A DNA stretch of 64,000 bases from Novipirellula galeiformis (GTDB lineage: Bacteria > Planctomycetota > Planctomycetia > Pirellulales > Pirellulaceae), in contig NZ_SJPT01000004.1 of assembly GCF_007860095.1 (NCBI RefSeq), forward strand, positions 486,629 to 550,628. The letters run 5' to 3'. Under the pieces are notes generated by a model. The model had not been told where the DNA came from. It worked only from the letters and a program-made list of their open reading frames with translations, and did not search any database. How positions within the stretch are numbered: the first letter of the stretch is position 1; each line of letters opens with the position of its first letter. Of this stretch, positions 1 to 8,854 are shown one piece after another. The position numbers were made by a program, and so were the translations under genes.

Positions 1-2208
1 TTAATGGAGGACATTGTAGCCTCCGGTGCAAATACCAAGATGCTCCTGCTTTCGGCGACGCCGGTGAATAATCAACTGGCTGACTTGAGGAACCAAATAT
101 CGTTTATCGCGGGTGCCGATGTTGCTCGAGACAGTGTTGCCGACCGTGCCTTTCGTCAGAAACTGGGGATTGCGTCGGTCAAGGAAACCACGCGTAGAGC
201 ACAGGCACAGTTCACGCTTTGGTCCAAGCGACCTGCGGAACAACGAAAGACAAGAGATTTGATCGCCGCGATCGGCGGTGACTTCTTTAAGTTACTTGAC
301 GGACTTAGCATCGCTCGTTCACGCCGCCAAATCGCGACTTACTATGCCGAAGAGATCAAACGACTAGGTGGCTTTCCCAAACGGCCACCGCCAAAGGCAA
401 TTCATGCAACGATCGACCTGGATGAAAAATTCCTCTCCTTTGAACAGCTCGATTCCGAGATCGGTCGATTGACGCTGGCACTTTACCATCCTTCAAGCAA
501 GCTGCGTGATGATCTCCCCGAAGAAGTTCGGGCTGGCTATGAAGCCAAAATCAACGGCGTGTTTACACAAGAAGGCCGCGAACGAATCTTGATCTCGATG
601 ATGAAGATTAACTTCCTCAAGCGTCTTGAAAGTTCCGTCGATTCATTCCGGTTGACGCTCGGGCGAACTATCGAAAAGATCGACAAACTCGAAGAGCGGA
701 TCGAGGCGTTTGAGAATCATCAGGAATCCAATCCTGAGATCGACTTCGATTCTCTCACGCCCGATGACTTTGAGGACCCTGATTTTGAGGGCGAAGATTT
801 TACGATTGGCGGTCGGCGGCGAATACACTTAGCGCACATCAAACTTCCTGAATGGCTGAAGGAAGTCCGTAACGACCGCACGCAATTGCAGTTCTTGCTC
901 AAGAAGACTGAGGTCGTCACGGCAGCTCGCGATGGCAAGCTAGCCGAACTTCGATCGCTGATTCAAAGCAAAGCGAGTAAACCGACCACAAACCGCGATG
1001 GCAAGCCAAACCGGAAAATCTTGATCTTCACCGCGTTCAGCGACACGGCTCAATACGTGTACCGCGAACTTGCCGGCTGGGCACAAACGGAGCTTGGAAT
1101 TCATACGGCCCTTGTGCGTGGCGATGGTGCTAATCAAGCATCTCTGGGACGAAGTGATTACGACAGCATCCTGACAAACTTTTCGCCCATGTCGAAACGT
1201 CGTAGCGAGCAGGAGTCCGAATTTGAAGATCAAGCCCAAGAGATCGACATGCTGATCGCAACCGACTGCATCAGTGAAGGTCAGAACTTGCAGGACTGTG
1301 ACCTGTTGGTCAATTACGACATCCACTGGAACCCCGTGCGGATCATTCAGCGGTTTGGGCGAATTGATCGGATCGGGTCTCGCAACGACAGCGTCCAGCT
1401 TGTCAACTTCTGGCCGGTAGCTGATTTAGATCGTTACATCAACGTCAAACATCGCGTCGAAGCCCGTATGGCTCTGGTGGATCTGTCGGCGACGCAGGCC
1501 GATAACTTGCTCGACCCCAGCCAACTCGAAGACTTGATCAAAGAGGACATGCTGTTCCGCGACAAGCAGCTCGAGCGACTTCGAGATGAGATTTTGGATC
1601 TCGAAGACCTTGACGACAGCGTTTCATTGACTGACTTTTCTCTCGACGAGTTTCGTCTTGACTTGTTGAGATTTTTAGAAGCGAACCGTAGCGAGTTGGA
1701 GGAGTCGCCTGAAGGAATCTATGCGGTCGTTGGACCGAACTCGGAAGTTCCAATCGGTCGAGCAGGCGTGTTGTTCTGTTTGCGTCATCGACGAGGGGAA
1801 GGTTCTCCGAATCCAGAAATGGTCAGCTCCGACTCTGCCGGGCTGAACCCGCTCGCTCCGTATTACCTCGTCTATGTATTGGACGATGGCACGGTTCGAT
1901 TGACTTTCGCTCAGCCTAAGCAGGCGATGATGTTGCTGCGCGACCTAGCCGCGGATCACCCTCGTGCGATTGAAAGCCTTTGCAATTTGTTTGATGCGAA
2001 CACATCGGACGGCGCCGACATGAGTCATTACGACGAACTGCTTACCAAAGTACTCGCGTCGATCGAAAACACATTCCGCAAAAAGGCCACTTCCAATTTG
2101 CTTTCCGGACGTGACGCCGTTCTGCCCACTTCCGGAGAAACCCCGGCGGCTGATGGTGACGACTTTGACTTGGTCACATGGCTCGCGATTTTAGAGTCAA
2201 GCCCCTAA
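1..2208 (+). CDS. SNF2-family helicase, 5' truncated by window edge (DrmD-like)
   Basis: C-terminal ~735 residues of a SNF2/SF2 helicase. The reading frame is open at base 1, so the ATG at base 4 is internal and the Walker A and DExx motifs lie off the window. Visible are motif III (LLLSATPVNN, ~residues 14-23), a long charged helical insert, and the RecA2 half with ILIFTAFSD, DCISEGQNLQ and the motif VI arginine finger QRFGRIDRIGS. SNF2 proteins of this layout next to an Eco57I-class methylase are known as DrmD in class 1 DISARM, where they act on DNA in phage restriction. The methylase follows 151 bp downstream on the same strand. The DrmD assignment is inferred from pairing and order; helicase identity is certain from motifs. 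Confidence 0.85.
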   Translation, partial: LMEDIVASGANTKMLLLSATPVNNQLADLRNQISFIAGADVARDSVADRAFRQKLGIASVKETTRRAQAQFTLWSKRPAEQRKTRDLIAAIGGDFFKLLDGLSIARSRRQIATYYAEEIKRLGGFPKRPPPKAIHATIDLDEKFLSFEQLDSEIGRLTLALYHPSSKLRDDLPEEVRAGYEAKINGVFTQEGRERILISMMKINFLKRLESSVDSFRLTLGRTIEKIDKLEERIEAFENHQESNPEIDFDSLTPDDFEDPDFEGEDFTIGGRRRIHLAHIKLPEWLKEVRNDRTQLQFLLKKTEVVTAARDGKLAELRSLIQSKASKPTTNRDGKPNRKILIFTAFSDTAQYVYRELAGWAQTELGIHTALVRGDGANQASLGRSDYDSILTNFSPMSKRRSEQESEFEDQAQEIDMLIATDCISEGQNLQDCDLLVNYDIHWNPVRIIQRFGRIDRIGSRNDSVQLVNFWPVADLDRYINVKHRVEARMALVDLSATQADNLLDPSQLEDLIKEDMLFRDKQLERLRDEILDLEDLDDSVSLTDFSLDEFRLDLLRFLEANRSELEESPEGIYAVVGPNSEVPIGRAGVLFCLRHRRGEGSPNPEMVSSDSAGLNPLAPYYLVYVLDDGTVRLTFAQPKQAMMLLRDLAADHPRAIESLCNLFDANTSDGADMSHYDELLTKVLASIENTFRKKATSNLLSGRDAVLPTSGETPAADGDDFDLVTWLAILESSP

Positions 2209-2347
2209 ACCGATCGGCGTCGCCCAGTACGAATTGCAAACCAAGTTGCCAACGGAACTCGAAGGCAAACTCCCCACCGCCGAACAACTCACCAGCGTCG
2301 TCCGCCGCGCCTTTCCTGACGACACCACACCGGAAATCACGGACGAA
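2195..2347 (+). pseudogene. DUF1016 (YhcG) nuclease C-terminal remnant
   Basis: Between helicase and methylase one frame without a start codon reads APKPIGVAQYEL...KLPTELEGKLPTAEQL and ends at TAA 2345-2347. From memory this matches the conserved end of DUF1016/YhcG PDDEXK nucleases, which close with a PIGVAxYxL segment followed by a leucine-rich LPxxL helix. An in-frame TAG at 2192-2194 separates it from anything upstream, and its first bases overlap the helicase end in another frame. It is probably the scar of a former DUF1016 gene at a recombination junction. The family call rests on about 35 residues. Confidence 0.5.
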
Positions 2348-2359
2348 GATTAAAATAAT

Positions 2360-5300
2360 ATGACTGACATTCGCGACACCATCCGTCAATCCATCCAATC
2401 GCTGTCTGCTAAATCGCTTTGCGAAAATGCGGTCGAGTTTTTGCGCACGCTCGGCTACAGCAGTGAAAGAACGATCGACCTAGGGTCCTCGAAGCCCGAA
2501 GGATTCTTAGAATTTGTAAAGCAGAATGCCGAAGACGGCGTCTTCAATGAACAGAAAGCACTTTTCGATCAGTGGAAATCAGCTGACTTGTTGTTCCAGC
2601 TGACTGACAGCGAACTTTCCACTCAGAAAAGCCTGTTTGAAGAAACCAATATCAACGCCGGATTACTTCGATCGTATCTGTTCTTCGCAATCGAGCTCAG
2701 CGGTGACGACTACTCGCGAGGCCGGTTGACCGACATCGCTCGTCAAATTAATCGCGTGTTCCCGATGCCAGTGATGGTGCTACTAAAACACAAAGCGGCA
2801 AAGCAGCCCGTGCTGTCAATCGCCGTCATCAACCGGAGGCAAAACAAGCGAGACTCGTCGCGTGATGTCCTCGGCAAAGTCACGATCATTCGCGACATCG
2901 TGATTGAAGATCCCCATCGCGGCCACTTGGATATCCTCGCTTCTTTCGCACTCGAAACGCTTCGTGAACAGTCTCGCGAACCGATCGAGACCTTCGACGC
3001 ACTACACGTCGCATGGGAACAAATCTTCAACGTAGAGCTGCTCAACCAGCGATTCTATAGAGAACTCGCCAGTTGGTACTTCTGGGCACTCACGCAAGTC
3101 GAGTACCCTGATGACGTTGAAGAAGACGAAGTCAAACGAAATGCCACATCGCTAATCCGCCTATTGACTCGGCTGATCTTCTGCTGGTTCCTCAAAGAGA
3201 AGGGGCTGATTCCGCCATCGCTGTTCGATGAACATGCGTTGAAGGAACTGCTCGTCGATCTCAAATCCGACTCTAATACTTACCATCAAGGAATTTTGCA
3301 AAATCTGTTCTTCGGCACACTAAACCAACAGATGGGCAAAAACCCGAAAACCAAGAAATCATACCGCGAATTCGCCAAAGACGAAGGGTTTAAGAAAAAC
3401 CGATCAACCTACGACGTCAACAATCTCTATCGCTACGAAGCGCTGTTTCATGATGCTGACGAAGCGATCAAGCAGTTTGCTGACATCCCATTTCTTAACG
3501 GTGGTCTCTTTGAGTGCCTGGATCGCACCGATGAGAAAACCGGCAAGAAACTTTACATCGACGGCTTTTCACGGAACAAAAAGAAGCGTCCTCAAGTTCC
3601 CAACTACCTCTTTTTCTCCGAGCCGATACATGGAGTGGACCTTTCTGGCCCGAATGCGTACGGCATCCGTTCCCGTCGAAATGAAACGGTTCGTGGCCTT
3701 ATTCGGATCCTAAATGCCTACAAATTCACAATCGTTGAAAACACGCCCATCGACCAAGAAATAGCTCTTGACCCCGAACTATTGGGCAAGGTGTTTGAAA
3801 ACTTATTGGCGTCGTACAACGAAGAAACCAAAACGACCGCGAGAAAGCAAACCGGATCGTTCTACACGCCACGCCCGATCGTCGAATACATGGTTGACGA
3901 ATCGCTCAAGGCCCACCTACGAACGGCGCTCACAAGCTCAGGACTAAGTGAAGACACAGCACGCGATGGGCTTGAATCGCTTTTCGCGTACACCGAACAG
4001 CCACATCCCTTCGACGATGATCAAATCGACACGTTGCTCGAAGCGATCCACGCCTGCAAAATCCTCGATCCCGCGTGCGGTAGCGGCGCGTTCCCAATGG
4101 GGATGCTACAAAAGCTTGTCTACGTCATCCACAAGCTTGATCCCGATAACGCAAAGTGGATGCAATTGCAAATTGACAAAGCTGACGAAATTCCAGACTC
4201 GTCTGCCCGCAACGCCGCCGTCGCAGCGATAGAAAAGGACTTTCGCGATAACGACGACGACTATGGTCGCAAGCTGTACCTCATTGAAAACTGCTTGTAC
4301 GGGGTCGATATCCAACCGATCGCCATCCAGATCTCGAAGCTGCGTTTCTTCATCTCGTTGATTTGTGACCAACGCACGAACCGTAGCAAGAAAGATAATC
4401 ACGGCATCCGACCGCTACCCAACCTTGAAACCAAGTTCGTCGCCGCGGACACGCTGATCTCGCTTAAGAAAGACGCCCAGCTCGAACTCTTCGAAAGTAA
4501 GAAGATTCAGAAGCTCGAGAAGGAACTGCAGCGAATCCGTCACGACCATTTTGCTGCAACAACCCGTCAGAAGAAGCAATCACTGCAAAAGCGAGATCGA
4601 GAGATCCGAGCCGCGATGGCGAAAGAGCTCGAGCAGTCTACGTTCTGGGATCAGGACACCGCTTTGAAGCTGGCTGGATGGGATCCGTATGACCCACAGG
4701 GATCAGCGTCGTTCTTTGAGCCGCTCTGGATGTTCGATAAGTCACTATCGGATGGGTTTGATCTCTTGGTTGGAAATCCTCCTTACATCTCAGTTGAACG
4801 TTTCGCAGGTACGTCGGTTCAGAATAGTTGGAAAGATCGATACAAAACATACGCGGCCCGCGGCGATATTTATTGTTTTTTCTACGAACGCGGAGCAGAG
4901 CTCCTTCGCGATAACGGAACATTGACATACATCACCTCCAACAAATGGATGCGAGCCGGCTACGGAAAAATGCTTCGAAAATTCCTTAGCAATAAGGTCG
5001 ACACGCAGGCCGTACTCGATTTCGGAATGGCACAGAATTTTGGTGCTGCAACGACATATACCTGCATAACCCGATTTGCTGCGAATCCGTCTCGACAAAA
5101 AGTGCGATCGTGTTATGCAAGTGACGATCGCGCAGCAATGGCCGATCCAGCACGCTACTTCTTAGCAAATTCGGTGGTTCAATCCAGCCTGTCTGAAGAT
5201 CCCTGGGTGGTTCTTTCCTCCAAGACTCAAGAGATTAAGTCTGCTGTTGAGGCGGGTGGCTTAAAGTTGAAGGATTGGAACATACAGATTAACTATGGGA

Positions 5301-6265
5301 TAAAGACTGGGTTCAATGAGGCGTTCTACCTAAGCCAGGAGCAGCGTGATGAAATTGTCGAAGAGGATCCCTCTTCAGTAGATGTGATCCATCGCCTCAT
5401 TCGCGGCCGAGATATCTCGCGTTATCGGGTTAGCTGGCCCAATGCGTTTCAACTTGCGTTCCCATTCGGTTCCTACACAACGCTTCAGGTTGACTACCCA
5501 GCAGTTTTCCGTCATCTGTCTGCCTTTGAAAAACAGTTAAGGAAGCGTGGCCAATGCCAGTACTCCCGAGCTTCTTTGCGGTCTGCTGGTGAGCAGGAAT
5601 ACCCAGGGCAACATCATTGGCTTGAACTCGACAATAACCCTACTAGTGATTTTCTAGACGTGTTCTCGAAGCCAAAGATCTTGTACCAGGAAATAGCTCA
5701 GAAACTCCCTTTCTATTTCGATCTCAACGAACACTACGTCGTCAATGATACTTGTTACGTCATGACGAGTGACACAGAATGTCTCGAATCGCTTGTCTGT
5801 GTTTTGAATTCGTCGGTTTTTCGTTGCTGCTTCAAAAACAACTTCCCAGAAAACGCGGGAAACACATATCGCGTGAAGAAGTCGTTTTTCGAGCTGATCC
5901 CAATACGTCGAATTGAATCTAGGTATCAAGACACGTTTCGGGCGTTGGTTCATTTTGTCCAGCACGCACGGCGATCAGGCATGGAGTCAATCGCAACGTT
6001 CCTGGAAGACCTAATTGATGGATGCGTAATGGAATCCTATTTTAGAGAGCATATGGCCGAGCGTGATCTGTTGTTTTTGGATGACTTAGTAAGTGAGCTT
6101 GAAGACTTTGATCCCTCTACGAGTGAATCGAAGCGGAGCGGCTATCTGGATTATTTCTATAGAACACATAACGCGCCGGAGGCACCGATCCGCAATCGTC
6201 TGCTGCGTATTTCGGCCGACAGTCCAGATCTACTGGCGGTGATCAAAAAAGAGGGGCGTGTTTAA
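2360..6265 (+). CDS. Eco57I-class DNA adenine methyltransferase, DISARM/BREX-type
   Basis: A 1301-residue N6-adenine methyltransferase of the large Eco57I/PglX/DrmMI kind. The N-terminal ~450 residues are helical. QTGSFYTPRPIVEYM introduces the catalytic core, AdoMet motif I is LDPACGSGAF (~residue 570), and the catalytic motif IV NPPY sits near residue 806. The C-terminal ~450 residues should hold the target-recognition region. No nuclease motif is obvious, so it probably marks self DNA while partners restrict. The ATG at 2360 is the first methionine in frame. The next gene starts directly after the stop codon (TAAATG), so the two are probably translationally coupled. A PglX role is less likely because no pglZ is in the window. 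Confidence 0.88.
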   Translation: MTDIRDTIRQSIQSLSAKSLCENAVEFLRTLGYSSERTIDLGSSKPEGFLEFVKQNAEDGVFNEQKALFDQWKSADLLFQLTDSELSTQKSLFEETNINAGLLRSYLFFAIELSGDDYSRGRLTDIARQINRVFPMPVMVLLKHKAAKQPVLSIAVINRRQNKRDSSRDVLGKVTIIRDIVIEDPHRGHLDILASFALETLREQSREPIETFDALHVAWEQIFNVELLNQRFYRELASWYFWALTQVEYPDDVEEDEVKRNATSLIRLLTRLIFCWFLKEKGLIPPSLFDEHALKELLVDLKSDSNTYHQGILQNLFFGTLNQQMGKNPKTKKSYREFAKDEGFKKNRSTYDVNNLYRYEALFHDADEAIKQFADIPFLNGGLFECLDRTDEKTGKKLYIDGFSRNKKKRPQVPNYLFFSEPIHGVDLSGPNAYGIRSRRNETVRGLIRILNAYKFTIVENTPIDQEIALDPELLGKVFENLLASYNEETKTTARKQTGSFYTPRPIVEYMVDESLKAHLRTALTSSGLSEDTARDGLESLFAYTEQPHPFDDDQIDTLLEAIHACKILDPACGSGAFPMGMLQKLVYVIHKLDPDNAKWMQLQIDKADEIPDSSARNAAVAAIEKDFRDNDDDYGRKLYLIENCLYGVDIQPIAIQISKLRFFISLICDQRTNRSKKDNHGIRPLPNLETKFVAADTLISLKKDAQLELFESKKIQKLEKELQRIRHDHFAATTRQKKQSLQKRDREIRAAMAKELEQSTFWDQDTALKLAGWDPYDPQGSASFFEPLWMFDKSLSDGFDLLVGNPPYISVERFAGTSVQNSWKDRYKTYAARGDIYCFFYERGAELLRDNGTLTYITSNKWMRAGYGKMLRKFLSNKVDTQAVLDFGMAQNFGAATTYTCITRFAANPSRQKVRSCYASDDRAAMADPARYFLANSVVQSSLSEDPWVVLSSKTQEIKSAVEAGGLKLKDWNIQINYGIKTGFNEAFYLSQEQRDEIVEEDPSSVDVIHRLIRGRDISRYRVSWPNAFQLAFPFGSYTTLQVDYPAVFRHLSAFEKQLRKRGQCQYSRASLRSAGEQEYPGQHHWLELDNNPTSDFLDVFSKPKILYQEIAQKLPFYFDLNEHYVVNDTCYVMTSDTECLESLVCVLNSSVFRCCFKNNFPENAGNTYRVKKSFFELIPIRRIESRYQDTFRALVHFVQHARRSGMESIATFLEDLIDGCVMESYFREHMAERDLLFLDDLVSELEDFDPSTSESKRSGYLDYFYRTHNAPEAPIRNRLLRISADSPDLLAVIKKEGRV

Positions 6266-7981
6266 ATGGCTCCCGCGTCGCTTCTGCATCGAATTGAGAT
6301 TCGCAACTTTAAGGCATTTCGAGACTTCTCGCTTAATCTTGAAGGCCGACATCTACTTGTCTACGGTCCAAACGGCTCGGGGAAATCTTCGCTCTACTGG
6401 GCCCTTTACACATTCTTGCAGAGCGGGCGAAAGATGTCGATCGCGAAGTACTTCGATCCAGCTAGCCCTGAGCGATTGCTTAATATTCACGAAGACGCCG
6501 CAACTGTTCCCGGCGAAATCGCATTGACGCTTCGCGATACTCGCACCAAGAACGATACGACCTATCGAATAAGCCACGATACTCACGGGACCAGAAACCA
6601 GCCGGTGATAACCAAGGGTGAAATGGCCAGCGACTTTATTACCTATCGTTTCTTCTTTGGCTTTTCCCATTTTCGCAACTCACAGCGGTTCAACCTCTGG
6701 CCGCTGTTCGAGCGAGAGATCCTCCCATTCTGCGTCTCAACGAGCAACAAGAACCCCAAGGATTGCTGGGATTACATTAAGTCAGGCGACCCTAATCCCT
6801 GGGGAAGTCGGGGAATCGCAGGAACCGACGCATATGATCAATTTCGAGCTCGAACAGACGAATTCGCCGCGATATTGAGTCCGATTATCGATTCGATCAG
6901 CGACAGGGCGCAGCGTTTTTACGACGATCACTTCGCTGACAGTGCAGCCAAACTCAACCTGAAACTCAAGGTCACAAGCCCACCATCGTTTTCAGGCACC
7001 AGACAATCAGACGCTGACTTCAAAGTACCAATGGTAGAGTTTGGCGTTCAACTCGACGGACAACCAATTACACGACCGCAGACCTTTCTCAACGAAGCCA
7101 AGCTCACACAGCTTGCCCTCTCGATACGATTTGCAGCATCACTCGTTAATCTCCATCAGGCGGAGATGAAACTGCTTGTTCTTGACGATTTGCTGGTGAG
7201 CTTGGACATGAGCAATCGAATGAAGGTTGTTGAGTTGCTTAACTCGCAAGAGTTTTCTGGATATCAAAAGATCATCCTGACTCATGAAATAGGCCTGTTC
7301 CAAGAACTTAGACGGCACATCGGAGCAGAACATCACGACTGGCAATACGCCAAGCTGTCAGGTGATGCCAAAGCCAGTCCGCAATTAGATATTGTCAAAA
7401 CCGAACTTGAGATTGCCGAGGATTTTTTGGCGAATGATCAGCTTGCGGAGTGCGGCAATCGACTCCGCAAATGTGTTGAGCAGTCGCTAGAAGAGTTTCT
7501 GTCAGCCGCGAAAACGAAAAAGTTCGGAAGCCACGCGATTGAGCGAGGGGGCTTCGCAACTTTGGAGTCCAAAATCAGTGAAGCGAAAACGTTGCTTGCT
7601 CTCAAAGCACAGTATGAGCTTGCCAACTTGTTGCAGGCGAAGTTTACGCCTGAGCAGTTCAGGCAGCTGCTACGCGACGAAGGAATCGATCATACGAAGA
7701 TCGATGTCGCCGATAAGAAGAAAAAAGGGCGGCTCGTTGCCAAGCTCTTGGCAGCACGAATTGAATTGCACGACGCAATTCTTGATTTGCTTACCGAAGA
7801 ATCGAGGAAACAGCTTAATGCAATTCGACTTCTCAATGAAGTAAAGAAGATCAAAGATCGAATTCTCAACCCTGCTTCCCACGCTGGTGTCACACCGCTT
7901 TACACGAAGGAGGCTGAGGATGCGATCAAGATCATTCATCAACTAAGTCCAGCACTTGGAGTCGCACTCGCATCACTTTAG
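6266..7981 (+). CDS. RecF/ABC-type AAA ATPase of defence operon
   Basis: A 571-residue SMC/RecF-like ATPase. It begins with the typical IEIRNFKAFRDF strand, has the P-loop GPNGSGKSS at residues 34-42, a degenerate ABC signature around AKLTQLALSIRFAA, and Walker B plus D-loop LLVLDDLLVSLDMSNR near residues 303-318, followed by the switch histidine in ILTHE. The C-terminal ~200 residues are helical, with an N-x-x-SH segment (NPASHAG) as in HEPN/DUF4145-like domains of abortive-infection proteins; no RxxxxH motif is seen, so an RNase function is only a guess. Its start abuts the methylase stop. Such ATPases serve as sensors or effectors in several phage-defence systems. Confidence 0.8.
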   Translation: MAPASLLHRIEIRNFKAFRDFSLNLEGRHLLVYGPNGSGKSSLYWALYTFLQSGRKMSIAKYFDPASPERLLNIHEDAATVPGEIALTLRDTRTKNDTTYRISHDTHGTRNQPVITKGEMASDFITYRFFFGFSHFRNSQRFNLWPLFEREILPFCVSTSNKNPKDCWDYIKSGDPNPWGSRGIAGTDAYDQFRARTDEFAAILSPIIDSISDRAQRFYDDHFADSAAKLNLKLKVTSPPSFSGTRQSDADFKVPMVEFGVQLDGQPITRPQTFLNEAKLTQLALSIRFAASLVNLHQAEMKLLVLDDLLVSLDMSNRMKVVELLNSQEFSGYQKIILTHEIGLFQELRRHIGAEHHDWQYAKLSGDAKASPQLDIVKTELEIAEDFLANDQLAECGNRLRKCVEQSLEEFLSAAKTKKFGSHAIERGGFATLESKISEAKTLLALKAQYELANLLQAKFTPEQFRQLLRDEGIDHTKIDVADKKKKGRLVAKLLAARIELHDAILDLLTEESRKQLNAIRLLNEVKKIKDRILNPASHAGVTPLYTKEAEDAIKIIHQLSPALGVALASL

Positions 7982-8040
7982 CAATCTAGGAATTGCCTGG
8001 CGGGATTTGTCAATATTCAATGTGTTAATGAAGCTGAACC

Positions 8041-8684
8041 ATGCTACCACAGAACCCAACTGCCGCATCACGAACTCGACTGATACTCGAGGATCTAGAA
8101 GCGGTTCGTGAAAATTTGCTTGCGCTTTCCGACGACATTTGGCTTTCCATCGACCACAACGATGAACAGGCATTGGAAGAGGGCGTCGACTTCAAACGCG
8201 CATACAACACCAAGGTGGCTGCGTTCGACTCAGTCGCCAGTGAGCTTTCGGAGCTGGTTCAGCAATACACTAGCGTGAGATTAGATGAGGCCGAGCAAGC
8301 AAGCGGTTCAGATCGCGAACAGAACGAGAGAATCATCGCGGAACTTGACCGTGAAGACCCTCATTTGTTGAATGAGGATTTTACGTACAAACGACCGTAT
8401 GGATTCATCCTGGACCGCATGCGACGACGGGTGTCACCACGTGGCAACGGCTCTATGGGCTGGTCTGCCAGCATCTCGTTTCTCGCGACGAAGGTCGGTT
8501 TCGGTCCTTGCATGACTATCCCGACTTCATCAGCAACCGTGGGCATCACACGGTGACGCCGGATGCTACATCGCTTCGTAAAGCAATGCGATTAGCAGAC
8601 GGATTGTTCGTCGAAAGCAATCTATCCGCCAATAGCATCCGCGATGTGATCCTCCGAATGCTGGACGAGTTCGGAACCTGTTGA
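8041..8684 (+). pseudogene. Defence-operon small protein, frameshifted
   Basis: The annotated frame from ATG 8041 runs to a stop at 8556, but its last ~40 residues lose protein-like character. From 8436 another frame continues smoothly as TTWQRLYGLVCQHLVSRDEG, then an FRSLHDYPDFIS segment, and finally NLSANSIRDVILRMLDEFG, ending at TGA 8682-8684. Joining the frames gives about 214 residues. The shift lies within about 8431-8436 and is explained by loss of one base (or gain of two). No slippery heptamer is visible. The product is helical and acidic with an N-terminal coiled-coil-like segment; I do not recognise the family. It may be a true mutation or a sequencing error. Confidence 0.6.
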
Positions 8685-8854
8685 AAAGCATGAAGGTGTG
8701 CCTGCGAGAAGACCGTAATCCAGAAGCAGCGAACGAAAGTTTTCAGTAACTGATTCCGAGCAGCTCCCACGGCTATCCTCCCCCCCTAGCGATAGAAACA
8801 GGCTACAATTCTCTAAAAGAATTTTGCATTTTATTTTTGTTCAGTAGGTCACCG

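Noticed and set aside
8420..8445. Programmed -1 frameshift in the small defence gene
   Set aside because: No slippery heptamer or downstream pseudoknot is visible; a mutation or sequencing error is simpler.
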